37,582 bases of DNA from Lactobacillaceae bacterium UBA5807 (GTDB lineage Bacteria; Bacillota; Bacilli; Lactobacillales; Lactobacillaceae), in the NCBI GenBank assembly GCA_002418005.1, contig DIDF01000024.1:1-37582 (forward strand). The letters are read 5' to 3'. This document shows positions 16,442 to 24,115 of this stretch, piece after piece. A model generated the notes under the pieces. The model was not told the DNA's origin and made no database searches. It saw only the letters and a list, made by a program, of their open reading frames with translations. Position numbers and translations under genes: made by a program. Numbering within the stretch: the first letter of the stretch is position 1; each line of letters starts with the position of its first letter.

Positions 16442-16599
16442 TTGAAATCCCCTTAATAATTCGTTCAATTCACTTAACTATTTTTAGAGTATACCAGAAA
16501 ATCGTGAAGAACAAATACTTTCCTCCATATTTAGGTTAGTTTGCCATTCTATAATCAGGGCTGAGAATTGTGATAGAATTAATGCCGAGGTGTTACAAA

Positions 16600-17100
16600 A
16601 TGACTAAAAAAAGGAAAAATAAGGTTCATAAAACTTTAGTAGAACAAATTCTCGATAAAAATAAAATCCCTTTTGAGCAAATGGAATTTCCTACTCATGA
16701 GGAAGGTGACGTCGCCCAACTCAGCGTTGATCATATGGACATTGATGAGCACAAAATCTATAAAACGATTGTTTTTACTGGCAAAAAGACTGGACCGGTT
16801 GTTGGTGTTTTACCCGTTGATGAACACTTAAGCGAAAAGAAATTAGCAAAAGCCTCTGGAAATAAGAAAGTTGCCTTGGTCCCTCTTAAAGACTTGTTGA
16901 AAACTACAGGGTACCAGCACGGCGCAAATACTCCAATTGGAATTTATGAAAAGTTTAAGTACCCAATCTTCTTTGATCAAGAAGCTAAAGAAATGGGAAC
17001 AATAATTGTTTCTTCTGGACAAATCGGCCGCTCGGTAAAAGTTGATGCTCAAAAAGTTGCCAATTTAGTTCATGGAAAATTTGTTGATATAAAGGAATAA
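16600..17100 (+). CDS. ybaK: YbaK/EbsC-type aminoacyl-tRNA deacylase
   Basis: 166 residues, a single YbaK/ProX-editing domain. Family members hydrolyse mischarged tRNA, typically Cys-tRNA(Pro), in trans. Visible are KTLVEQILDKNKIPFE at the start, the conserved lysine in HKIYKTIVF (Lys55), the GVLPVDEHLSEKKLAKA segment and SGQIGRSVKVD near the end. Start ATG at 16600 follows GAGGTG by seven bases; an upstream ATG lacks a site. Only four bases separate it from the next gene, so the two are co-transcribed. Confidence 0.9.
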   Translation: MTKKRKNKVHKTLVEQILDKNKIPFEQMEFPTHEEGDVAQLSVDHMDIDEHKIYKTIVFTGKKTGPVVGVLPVDEHLSEKKLAKASGNKKVALVPLKDLLKTTGYQHGANTPIGIYEKFKYPIFFDQEAKEMGTIIVSSGQIGRSVKVDAQKVANLVHGKFVDIKE

Positions 17101-17104
17101 AGTC

Positions 17105-17839
17105 ATGATTCAATCCATTATCATTAATATCTGCACGGCGCTCTTAGGTTTAATTGGAGTGCCGTTTCTCTTTATAGTTTTGCTTTCGACTTTAGGCCAT
17201 ACTGCTAAAAGGTCGTTGGCAGCCAAATTTGGCATTAATAGTCAGCTTTACTTTGGCTTTTTTGGCATCCTTATTCATGAAACAAGTCACCTTTTATTTG
17301 CGATAATTTTTGCTCACAAAATTAAAAGCTTCCGTTTAATTAAATTCCCAAATACATCCGATCAATCCTTAGGTTTTGTAAACCACACCTGGAACAGTAG
17401 AAACTTCTATCAATCAATGGGAAACTTTTTTATTGGCATTTCGCCGGTGATTGGTTGTTGCTTTGCAACTTTTCTTTTAACTCGAGTAACTTTACCCGAC
17501 ATTTTTCAGCAAGTGGTAAATTTGGCACAAAATCCAGGAAACTTCACACTCCAATTTTTATCTCCTGTGAACTGGAAAGCATTTTTGGTATTTTTAATTA
17601 TCTCAGCGAACATCTGCATTGGTGGTTTTGATTTAAGTTCCGCAGATTTTAACAACTCTAAAAGTGGGTTATGGCAGACAGTTATTTTCGTTACTGTTTG
17701 CGCGCTGTTGTTAAGTTTTACACCAATAGTCAGTCAATTTAAGGCCATATTAATAAGCACTGGAGTATTTGTAACAGTGATTTGCTCATTTAACTTTTTG
17801 CTGCTCATTTTAGTCAATGCAATAATTAAGATAATTTAA
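17105..17839 (+). CDS. Polytopic membrane protein with an HExxH motif, possible M50-like metalloprotease
   Basis: 244 residues, about six hydrophobic segments. In the second segment GILIHETSHLLFAIIFAHKIKSFRL places His58-Glu59-x-x-His62 inside the membrane, followed by a Lys-Ile..Phe pattern at the spacing seen after the zinc site of intramembrane (M50/S2P) proteases. Further on are GNFFIGISPVIGC (about 115-127) and an acidic GFDLSSADF, a candidate for the third zinc ligand. The canonical NxxPxxxLDG motif is absent, so protease activity is an inference. Translationally coupled to ybaK, whose last codons contain its AAAGGAA ribosome site. No terminator with a T-run follows; an imperfect hairpin lies at 17851-17878. 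Confidence 0.75.
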   Translation: MIQSIIINICTALLGLIGVPFLFIVLLSTLGHTAKRSLAAKFGINSQLYFGFFGILIHETSHLLFAIIFAHKIKSFRLIKFPNTSDQSLGFVNHTWNSRNFYQSMGNFFIGISPVIGCCFATFLLTRVTLPDIFQQVVNLAQNPGNFTLQFLSPVNWKAFLVFLIISANICIGGFDLSSADFNNSKSGLWQTVIFVTVCALLLSFTPIVSQFKAILISTGVFVTVICSFNFLLLILVNAIIKII

Positions 17840-17993
17840 ATTTGGGTAATCTTAAGCTTCCTAGATTTCTTGCTTAAGTCAAACATTTTCATAAAGACCA
17901 CAAATAATTATTAGCAAATTAGCCAGTTTTCTCAATAAATTCTGATTAATATTTTATTTCATATTTTTTTAATTCACTATTCTGGTAAACCAA

Positions 17994-18007
17994 TGAAAAC
18001 GGTTTTA
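17994..18007. promoter_or_regulatory. cre-like CcpA site at the MDR oxidoreductase promoter
   Basis: TGAAAACGGTTTTA matches TGNAANCGNTNNCA at all but one fixed position. It sits just after a candidate -10 (TATTCT, 17978-17983), a position where CcpA binding would repress. Confidence 0.55.
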
Positions 18008-18037
18008 CAATGCAAGCAGAATAAGGAGGAATTTGTT

Positions 18038-18958
18038 ATGAAAGCTTTTGGATATGATCATTCTGGTGATCCAAGTGTATTTCAAGAATACGACATCGAT
18101 ACCCCAGAGATAAGTGATAATCAAGTATTAATTAAGACCGTTGCAATTGGCTTAAATAACTATGACCGTTCTCAGCGAGCTGGGGCTATGGGCCCATCTA
18201 ATGGCCGAACAATTCCCGGAAGAGACTCAACAGGAACCGTTGAAAAAATTGGCAGCAATGTTACCGGCTTTAAAGTTGGTGACCGAGTAGCGGCACAAGC
18301 TGGGCATTCATATGCAGAATACGTTGCAGCAAATGAATCCTCAGTCGCCCACATTCCTGACAACGTTTCATTTAACGAAGCTGTTGGGATCATTACTTCA
18401 GGAACAACAGCCTATAACATTGTTCATACTTTTGGAAATATTAAAAGTGAGCAAACCATAATAGTCCAAGGAGCTTCAGGTGGAGTTGGTTCAATTGTTA
18501 CTCAGCTTGCCGTGGATTTAGGTGCAAAAGTAATTGGCATTGCATCCAGTAAAAACGAACAACTAGTTAAATCATACGGGGTAGCTAAATTTGTTGCCTA
18601 CGATAAAGAAAATCCAGCAGAGACCCTTAAGAATACTGCAGATGTTGTTGTTAACGGAGCTTTAAATGGGGCCGGTGGTGAATCGGATGCAGAAATGGTA
18701 AAGCCAGGTGGAACTATTGCCACTGTTGGGTTTGCTGAACCGGAAACAAATAAACAAATTACATTTAACCATGTACATCGACTTGGAACTGTCCACGCCT
18801 CAGAATCATTGGGGCAGCTTCTTGATTTAATGGGAAAAGGAAAACTCTCAATTAAGATCGGATACAAAGAGCCTTTTACTCTAAACGGATTTATTAAAGG
18901 GCACAAAATTCTAGATGAGAAACATTCTGGTCGAGTAATCGTGACTAAAGAAAGTTAA
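18038..18958 (+). CDS. NAD(P)H-dependent quinone/zinc-less MDR oxidoreductase
   Basis: 306 residues. Medium-chain dehydrogenase fold: a GroES-like N-terminal half (VLIKTVAIGLNNYDRSQRAG, PGRDSTGTVEKIG) and a Rossmann half with the nucleotide motif IVQGASGGVGSIVTQLA at about 150. The zinc ligands of alcohol dehydrogenases are missing, so it belongs with quinone oxidoreductases/enoyl reductases using NADPH; substrate unknown. The ATG at 18038 is chosen for AAGGAGG eight bases upstream; an ATG at 17993 overlaps the cre-like site and has no ribosome site. Monocistronic, with a terminator after it. Confidence 0.9.
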   Translation: MKAFGYDHSGDPSVFQEYDIDTPEISDNQVLIKTVAIGLNNYDRSQRAGAMGPSNGRTIPGRDSTGTVEKIGSNVTGFKVGDRVAAQAGHSYAEYVAANESSVAHIPDNVSFNEAVGIITSGTTAYNIVHTFGNIKSEQTIIVQGASGGVGSIVTQLAVDLGAKVIGIASSKNEQLVKSYGVAKFVAYDKENPAETLKNTADVVVNGALNGAGGESDAEMVKPGGTIATVGFAEPETNKQITFNHVHRLGTVHASESLGQLLDLMGKGKLSIKIGYKEPFTLNGFIKGHKILDEKHSGRVIVTKES

Positions 18959-18964
18959 AGTAAA

Positions 18965-19006
18965 CGGGGTTGGAACAAAATTACTTTTGCTCCAACTCCG
19001 CTTTTT
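18965..19006 (+). terminator. Terminator of the MDR oxidoreductase gene
   Basis: A 15-bp stem with one mismatch (CGGGGTTGGA-CAAAA with TTTTG-TCCAACTCCG) followed by five T, beginning seven bases past the stop. Confidence 0.85.
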
Positions 19007-19145
19007 ATTCCTTTTAAATTTTACTTTGAGCGCGACAGTTTTTCTATAAAATTCTTGTAAATGATCAAACTTGGTCATTAGTTCAGCGCCTTTTTTAGAG
19101 GTAAAGTAAGTAGATTATCTTGATTTTTAAAGAATGTCAATTTAC

Positions 19146-19186
19146 TAAAAACGGCTCATAACACAGATTTTATGTTATGAGCCGTT
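19146..19186 (-). terminator. Terminator of the EIIC-like gene
   Basis: A 14-bp perfect stem (AACGGCTCATAACA and its complement, nine-base loop) with a U-run on the minus strand. Between this and the plus-strand terminator at 18965, bases 19007-19145 hold nothing I can identify. Confidence 0.85.
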
Positions 19187-19212
19187 ATAGATTCGTTTTC
19201 ATAGATTTCTAA

Positions 19213-20301
19213 CTAAACAATTTCAAGGTGAAGTTCTTCATCCTTAACCCAATTCATACCTCGAAGAACTCTGTAAAGAACTAATGAAATAACTGCAGGA
19301 ACTGCAATTCCCATCAGAAGATAAGCAAAGAACGCTGACATATTAGTTGAAGCTAAAGAAATTGGAGCGATCAATGAATTCAATCCCAAACCACCAAGAG
19401 TAAATGGAACCTTGAAGTGGAAGAAAATCGTTGCTAATGGAGCAGCCACAGCCGACGCCACCATACTAGGAATTGCTAAACGTGGATTTTTCAGCAAGTT
19501 AGGGAACTGAACCTTTGGTGTGATGATGCCTTGATCAATGTTAGCACCAATTTGGTTTTGTCTCCAAGACATTGCAGTAAAGCCAACAAATTGCGCCGTA
19601 GTTCCAATTAAAGCAGCTCCAGCTGATAATGGATCAAGCATGACCGCAACAGCTAAAGCAGCTGAAGAAGCTGGGGTCATAAGGAAAATTGACCAAGCAA
19701 CAGCAACACATGCAGAGCCTAAGATTGGATTAATTGTCATGGATTGAGCAATGAATTTACTTAACCAATTCAAGGCAGGTGTAGTAACACTTGCCAACGC
19801 CAATCCAGAAATTGATCCGACCAAAGTTGCAGCTAAAGGAACCAACATCATATCAAGTGGAGTCTTACCAGTAAGATATTTACCAACTAAAGCAGCAATT
19901 AATCCGGCGGCAACAGCACTAATTGGCTGGCCAGTAGTGAAAATGCCTGCATGTGCCGCCTCAATCATTTGATTACCTGTTGCTGTAGCTGCATGCATCG
20001 GCACACTAGTAAAGTAGACAGCATTTGCACCAACAGTTGCGGAAATCATTGAACTGAATAATACCAAAGTATTAACCCGAAGTTGGGAAGCAACAGCGGC
20101 ACCAAATGCCGGGGCAAGCAACCATTGAGCAATTGCGCCAACTTGAAATAATTGTGGCCAATGAACAAAATTAGCAATTGATTGAGTTAAAATCCCAATC
20201 CCCAGCATAACCAAAACGGCATTTGAAACACCAGCAGAAACCATATAAACATAATCCATTACCGACATTTTTTTGTCAGATTCGACAGCAGCAGTATTCA
20301 T
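19213..20301 (-). CDS. Orphan PTS EIIC-like membrane protein (PfoR / PTS_EIIC_2 family)
   Basis: 362 residues, about ten hydrophobic segments, Ala/Gly-rich, with an acidic C-terminus (DEELHLEIV). The family (PTS_EIIC_2) includes PfoR of Clostridium, once described as a toxin regulator; typical stretches are NAVLVMLGIGIL, GANAVYFTSVPMHAATATGN and QFVGFTAMSWRQNQIGANIDQG. No EIIA or EIIB domain is attached or encoded nearby, so the sugar and phosphate donor are unknown and it may not be a sugar PTS at all. The ATG at 20301 is used because CGAGG lies eight bases upstream; the codons further up belong to the leader. Monocistronic. Confidence 0.85.
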   Translation of the reverse strand: MNTAAVESDKKMSVMDYVYMVSAGVSNAVLVMLGIGILTQSIANFVHWPQLFQVGAIAQWLLAPAFGAAVASQLRVNTLVLFSSMISATVGANAVYFTSVPMHAATATGNQMIEAAHAGIFTTGQPISAVAAGLIAALVGKYLTGKTPLDMMLVPLAATLVGSISGLALASVTTPALNWLSKFIAQSMTINPILGSACVAVAWSIFLMTPASSAALAVAVMLDPLSAGAALIGTTAQFVGFTAMSWRQNQIGANIDQGIITPKVQFPNLLKNPRLAIPSMVASAVAAPLATIFFHFKVPFTLGGLGLNSLIAPISLASTNMSAFFAYLLMGIAVPAVISLVLYRVLRGMNWVKDEELHLEIV

Positions 20302-20334
20302 AAAAATAACCTCGATCCTATGTATGACTTTAAT

Positions 20335-20406
20335 TATGAGAAACAAATAAGAAAACTATGAGATTGAATTGATATTTATTTAATCATTCTCTCATGGACA
20401 TGTCAA
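20335..20406 (-). promoter_or_regulatory. Promoter of the EIIC-like gene with repeated TATGAGA motifs
   Basis: TTGACA (20401-20406), 17 bases, TTAAAT (20378-20383) on the minus strand. TATGAGA occurs at 20335-20341 and 20357-20363 on the plus strand, 22 bases (two helical turns) apart, and inverted as TCTCAT at 20390-20395, so copies flank the -10. This may be an operator. Confidence 0.5.
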
Positions 20407-20443
20407 CACCTTTTTTCACAAAGTTTTTAAATCCCACATATCT

Positions 20444-20457
20444 CAAAAGCGCTTTCA
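20444..20457. promoter_or_regulatory. cre-like site upstream of the EIIC-like gene
   Basis: CAAAAGCGCTTTCA has one perfect cre half (AAGCGCTTTCA) and two mismatches at the other end. It lies about 40 bases upstream of the -35. The 346-base gap 20302-20647 otherwise holds the promoter described above and the adhE terminator. Confidence 0.4.
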
Positions 20458-20534
20458 TAGCTGTACAAATAGCATATTTCGATTTTTTAAGTTTTAGTTT
20501 GTTCACTATATTTCAGTTATAATACAAAAAAATA

Positions 20535-20569
20535 TATAAAAAGACCCGTCCTCTTGCAGGACGGGTCTT
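20535..20569 (-). terminator. Terminator of adhE
   Basis: A 12-bp perfect GC-rich stem (AAGACCCGTCCT and its complement, five-base loop) with a U-run on the minus strand. It lies about 80 bases past the stop, giving adhE an unusually long 3' tail that contains one more AT-rich hairpin (near 20608-20632). Confidence 0.9.
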
Positions 20570-20647
20570 AATTTTCTAATAATTTTCTTAGTTTCAGGTT
20601 TTCCTTATGATTGCTTGAAATTTTTAAACAAATTTCAATAATCTTGT

Positions 20648-23260
20648 TTATTTAGTTTCCACATTTGTTCCATCATAATCGTCAACCATAATTTGTTTAA
20701 GATCGGCAACTAGTGGTTCAACTGGGTTAGCAGTGGTGCATTGGTCTTCATAAGCAAGAACTGACAAACGATCAAGGGCTGCGTCAAACTTCTTTTTGTC
20801 AACTCCCCAAGCTTTCAAACTCAGAGTAACGTTAACTGAATGAGCCAAGTCAATAATCTTTTGAACCAAGGCTTCAACTAATTCCTGATTAGTGTCACCT
20901 TTTAAACCAATGTATCTTGCAATGTTAGCGTAGTCTTCATCAGCACGATAGTATTCATACTTAGGACGAACGGCTAATTTTTCTGGGTAAGTAGCATTAT
21001 ATCGAATTACATGAGGCATGGTGATTGCAATGGCGATTCCATGAGTAATTCCAAATTCGCCGCCAAGCTTATGGGCAACGGAATGAGTAATCCCAAGGAA
21101 TGCATTGGCAAAGGCCATCCCAGCTAAGGTAGCGGCATTGTGCATTTCTTCTCTTGCTTGAGTATCACCATTGTATGAATTAGTAAGGTTATCAAAGACA
21201 AGTTTGATAGCTTGAAGTGATAATGGTCTTGTATAATCTGAAGCCATAGTTGATACATATGATTCGATTCCGTGGCAGAGAGTATCAAGTCCTGAAGCTG
21301 CAACTGTTCCCTTTGGAACTGTTTGAACAAACTGAGAATCAACGATCGCAACATCTGGGGTTAATGCATAATCAGCAAGTGGATATTTAACATGAGTCTT
21401 TGAGTCTGTGATAACGGCAAATGGTGTAACTTCTGAACCTGTACCTGAAGTGGTAGGAATAGCAATCATCTGAGCTTTATGAGGCTTCTTGAACCTGTAT
21501 GCCCGCTTTCTGATATCCAAGAACTTCTGCTTTGCGCCAAAGAAGCTGGCATCTGGGTCTTCGTAGAATAACCACATATTCTTTGCTGCATCAAGTGGAG
21601 AGCCACCACCCAAAGCAATGATTGTGTCAGGCTTAAAAGCATTCATTTGAGCAACACCTTTTTTAACAGTGTCAGTTGAGGGATCGGGTTCAACGTCTGA
21701 GAACAATGAGTATTCAATCTCATTTGACCGGCGTTTTAATTCATCAAGAACAATGTCAACATAACCATGTTCAACCATTCCTGGTGTTGTAACGATAAAT
21801 ACCCGTTGAATTCCTGGCATATCATTAAGATATCTTACGGAAGTTTTTTCAAAGTAAACCCGCGGTAATTTAATCCATTGCATGTTATTTCTTCTCTTTG
21901 CGATAGTTTTAATGTTTAAAATATCTGTATCGGTAACGTTATGAGAAATTGAGTTTGCTCCCCATGAACCAGTACCTAAGGTCAGTGAAGGAGTCATTTG
22001 GTTATAGATTTTACCAATTCCACCAAGACTGGAAGGTGTGTTAACGATTACTCTTGAGGCTTTCATTTTTACACCAAATTTGGTAATCAAATCATCGTTG
22101 GTCGATTGAATAGCAGCAGTATGACCGAGACCGCCAAAGTGAAGTAATTTATCACAAATATCAAAGGCCTCTTCAGTGGTCTTTGCTTTATAAATAGAAA
22201 TTACTGGGCACAACTTTTCAGCGGATAATGGATATTTTGGACCAACGCCAGTAATTTCTGCAGCCAATACCTTAGTGTTGTCTGGAACTTTGATTCCAGC
22301 AAGTTTAGCGATTTCTTTTGCGCTCTTGCCAGGGATTGGGCCCCGAACACTACCTCTCTTTGGATCAAACATTGTTTCTGCTAATTTAGCCTGATCAGCT
22401 TTTTTAACAAAGAATGTTCCGTTTTTGATAAGAAGATCTTTTGCTTCATCGTAAATTTCAGCATCAATAACTGCACTATTTTCAGTTGCACAAATCATCC
22501 CATTATCAAATGTCTTAGAAAGAACAATGTCATTAATTGCCCGACGAAGTTTAGCAGTCTTTTCGATGTAAACCGGGCCATTTCCAGGGCCAACACCTAA
22601 TGCTGGTTTACCAGTAGAGTATGCAGCTTTAACCATACCAGGACCACCCGTTGCCAAAGTGCTGGCAACGCCTGGGTGATTGATCAGTTTACTAGTAGCT
22701 TCGATGCTTGGTTCTTCGATCCATTGGATTGCACCTTCAGGAGCACCAGCAGCAATTGCTGCATCTCGCAAAACTTTTGCAGTTGCAATAGATGACTTCA
22801 TTGCCTGAGGATGAAAAGAAAAGATAATTGGATTTCTAGTCTTCATGGCAATAATTGCCTTGAACAAAGTAGTTGAAGTTGGATTTGTAACTGGAGTAAT
22901 TCCAGCTAAGACTCCAAGAGGTTCAGCAACAGTGATAAGTTGACGCTCTCTGTCATCTTTAATAATTCCAACTGTTTTATCGTTACGGATTTCGTGCCAA
23001 ATTTCCTCAGTTGCAAACATATTCTTAATAGCTTTGTCTTCAGCAACTCCCCGGCCAGTTTCTTCAGCGGCCATAATTGCTAAATCCATATGTTTGTCTT
23101 GACCGGCCATTACCATTTGATGAGTAATATGGTCGACCTTTTTTTGATCAAAGTTATCCATGATATCGAGCGCTTCATGAGCTTTGGATACCAGATTGTT
23201 AATCATGGTGTCGACGTCAGTTTTTTTATTCTCTTTTTCTTTAACCTTATTATCTATCAT
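20648..23260 (-). CDS. adhE: Bifunctional acetaldehyde-CoA/alcohol dehydrogenase
   Basis: 870 residues, full length. Reduces acetyl-CoA to acetaldehyde and then ethanol, oxidising two NADH; it is the redox valve of heterofermentation. N-terminal aldehyde dehydrogenase half (to about 440) with TGGPGMVKAAYSTGKPALGVG and the catalytic Cys257 in GMICATENSAV. C-terminal iron-dependent alcohol dehydrogenase half with the NAD-binding GGGSPLDAAKNMW and the iron-ligand region AFLGITHSVAHKLGGEFGITHG. The ATG at 23260 is chosen: GGAGG lies eight bases before it, and the TTG at 23275 overlaps that site. The promoter carries a Rex-like box and a cre further up. Such proteins form spirosome filaments. Confidence 0.98.
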   Translation of the reverse strand: MIDNKVKEKENKKTDVDTMINNLVSKAHEALDIMDNFDQKKVDHITHQMVMAGQDKHMDLAIMAAEETGRGVAEDKAIKNMFATEEIWHEIRNDKTVGIIKDDRERQLITVAEPLGVLAGITPVTNPTSTTLFKAIIAMKTRNPIIFSFHPQAMKSSIATAKVLRDAAIAAGAPEGAIQWIEEPSIEATSKLINHPGVASTLATGGPGMVKAAYSTGKPALGVGPGNGPVYIEKTAKLRRAINDIVLSKTFDNGMICATENSAVIDAEIYDEAKDLLIKNGTFFVKKADQAKLAETMFDPKRGSVRGPIPGKSAKEIAKLAGIKVPDNTKVLAAEITGVGPKYPLSAEKLCPVISIYKAKTTEEAFDICDKLLHFGGLGHTAAIQSTNDDLITKFGVKMKASRVIVNTPSSLGGIGKIYNQMTPSLTLGTGSWGANSISHNVTDTDILNIKTIAKRRNNMQWIKLPRVYFEKTSVRYLNDMPGIQRVFIVTTPGMVEHGYVDIVLDELKRRSNEIEYSLFSDVEPDPSTDTVKKGVAQMNAFKPDTIIALGGGSPLDAAKNMWLFYEDPDASFFGAKQKFLDIRKRAYRFKKPHKAQMIAIPTTSGTGSEVTPFAVITDSKTHVKYPLADYALTPDVAIVDSQFVQTVPKGTVAASGLDTLCHGIESYVSTMASDYTRPLSLQAIKLVFDNLTNSYNGDTQAREEMHNAATLAGMAFANAFLGITHSVAHKLGGEFGITHGIAIAITMPHVIRYNATYPEKLAVRPKYEYYRADEDYANIARYIGLKGDTNQELVEALVQKIIDLAHSVNVTLSLKAWGVDKKKFDAALDRLSVLAYEDQCTTANPVEPLVADLKQIMVDDYDGTNVETK

Positions 23261-23284
23261 GCTTAAATCCTCCAAGAAGAAGCT

Positions 23285-23302
23285 TTGTTATTTATTTCAC
23301 AA
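23285..23302. promoter_or_regulatory. Rex-like (NADH/NAD+-sensing repressor) operator of adhE
   Basis: On the minus strand TTGTGAAATAAATAACAA has one perfect half of the Rex consensus TTGTGAA-n4-TTCACAA and the outer ACAA of the other. It begins about six bases downstream of the -10, where binding would block transcription. Rex control of adhE is well known in Gram-positive bacteria. Confidence 0.65.
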
Positions 23303-23307
23303 ATAGA

Positions 23308-23335
23308 ATAATATCACATTGAAAACTTTTGTAAA
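23308..23335 (-). promoter_or_regulatory. adhE promoter
   Basis: TTTACA (23330-23335), 16-base spacer, TATTAT (23308-23313) on the minus strand, about 48 bases before the ATG. Confidence 0.6.
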
Positions 23336-23374
23336 CAGTTTTGCTCAAAAAATCACTAATTAATTTTAAGTAAT

Positions 23375-23429
23375 AAAAATGCCACCATATCAAGGATAAG
23401 TGGTATAGTTCCTTGAAAATATGGTGGCA
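23375..23429 (-). terminator. Terminator of the DUF1836 gene
   Basis: Outer 11-bp stem TGCCACCATAT/ATATGGTGGCA and inner 6-bp CAAGGA/TCCTTG separated by a three-base bulge, then a U-run on the minus strand. Confidence 0.8.
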
Positions 23430-23435
23430 AAGCAA

Positions 23436-23449
23436 TGAAAACGATTTCA
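23436..23449. promoter_or_regulatory. Exact cre (CcpA) site upstream of adhE
   Basis: TGAAAACGATTTCA fits TGNAANCGNTNNCA at every fixed position. It lies about 100 bases upstream of the adhE -35 and immediately after the DUF1836 stop; the DUF1836 terminator stands between it and the adhE promoter. Confidence 0.65.
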
Positions 23450-23472
23450 AAAGTGTCTTGTTCATCTGTTCA

Positions 23473-23997
23473 CTATTTAGTGATTTGCGGTAACGGCTTT
23501 TCCATAATTTTTAAAATCTTCTCAGACTGCAGTCGATCAATAATGACATTAACGGCAACCTGCATTAATTTATCTGTAAAATTCTCGTCTTTAAGTGGAG
23601 CCGTCCTTTGGTTAATATTTCTAAACGCAAAGGTAAGTCGTTTGATAAAATCATCATAACCCTTTTGCGGATATACATTAGCGGTAACCTGGTCAATCCC
23701 ATGGCGAATAATATCAAGAGAATAAGCGGGTTTTAGTAAGGTAATCAGGATGATATCGGCAATTTGCATCGTTTGATATTTCTTTTTGATTGGGGCAATA
23801 ATCGCGTTTTTCTTAACATAGTTGTTAATCATTGCCGGAGTGATAGGGTCAATTTCTAAGGGCCCCAAAATTTCATTAACTAAAGCAGTAACCTGATCCA
23901 TATAAAGATCAAACTTAGGCAGTTGGTTCCAAAGCGGAAGCTCGACAGTTCTTAATTTTTGCTCCCACTGTTCAAATTGACGCTGGGCTTTATCCAT
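23473..23997 (-). CDS. DUF1836-domain protein
   Basis: 174 residues, cytoplasmic, mostly helical. The N-terminal part (LPLWNQLPKFDLYMDQVTALV) and the segment ITPAMINNYVKKNAIIAPIKKKY followed by QIADIILITLLKPAYSL are those of DUF1836 proteins; the second part looks like a MerR-like DNA-recognition helix with its wing. A regulatory role is likely, but no target is known to me. AAGGAGG lies seven bases before the ATG. It lies directly upstream of adhE on the same strand, but with its own terminator. Confidence 0.85.
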   Translation of the reverse strand: MDKAQRQFEQWEQKLRTVELPLWNQLPKFDLYMDQVTALVNEILGPLEIDPITPAMINNYVKKNAIIAPIKKKYQTMQIADIILITLLKPAYSLDIIRHGIDQVTANVYPQKGYDDFIKRLTFAFRNINQRTAPLKDENFTDKLMQVAVNVIIDRLQSEKILKIMEKPLPQITK

Positions 23998-24049
23998 ACT
24001 TTTGCCTCCTTACATTACATCATCCAGTATAGCACACCAGATGATCCAA

Positions 24050-24093
24050 AATAAAAAATAAACCTCCGAATTTGGATTCTCCAATTGAGAGGC
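24050..24093 (-). terminator. Terminator of the P-type ATPase gene
   Basis: On the minus strand CCTC/GAGG and AATTGG/CCAA(A)TT stems with a small internal loop, followed by TTTATTTTTTATTTT. Confidence 0.7.
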
Positions 24094-24115
24094 TAAGTTC
24101 AATATCATGATTCTT

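Noticed and set aside
17851..17878. Inverted repeat CTTAAGC / GCTTAAG after the HExxH membrane protein gene
   Set aside because: Seven base pairs with a 14-base loop and no T-run, so not reported as a terminator.
19007..19145. Possible small RNA between two facing terminators (GCGC pairs and a T-run near 19095)
   Set aside because: No credible promoter and only weak pairing; I see nothing firm there.
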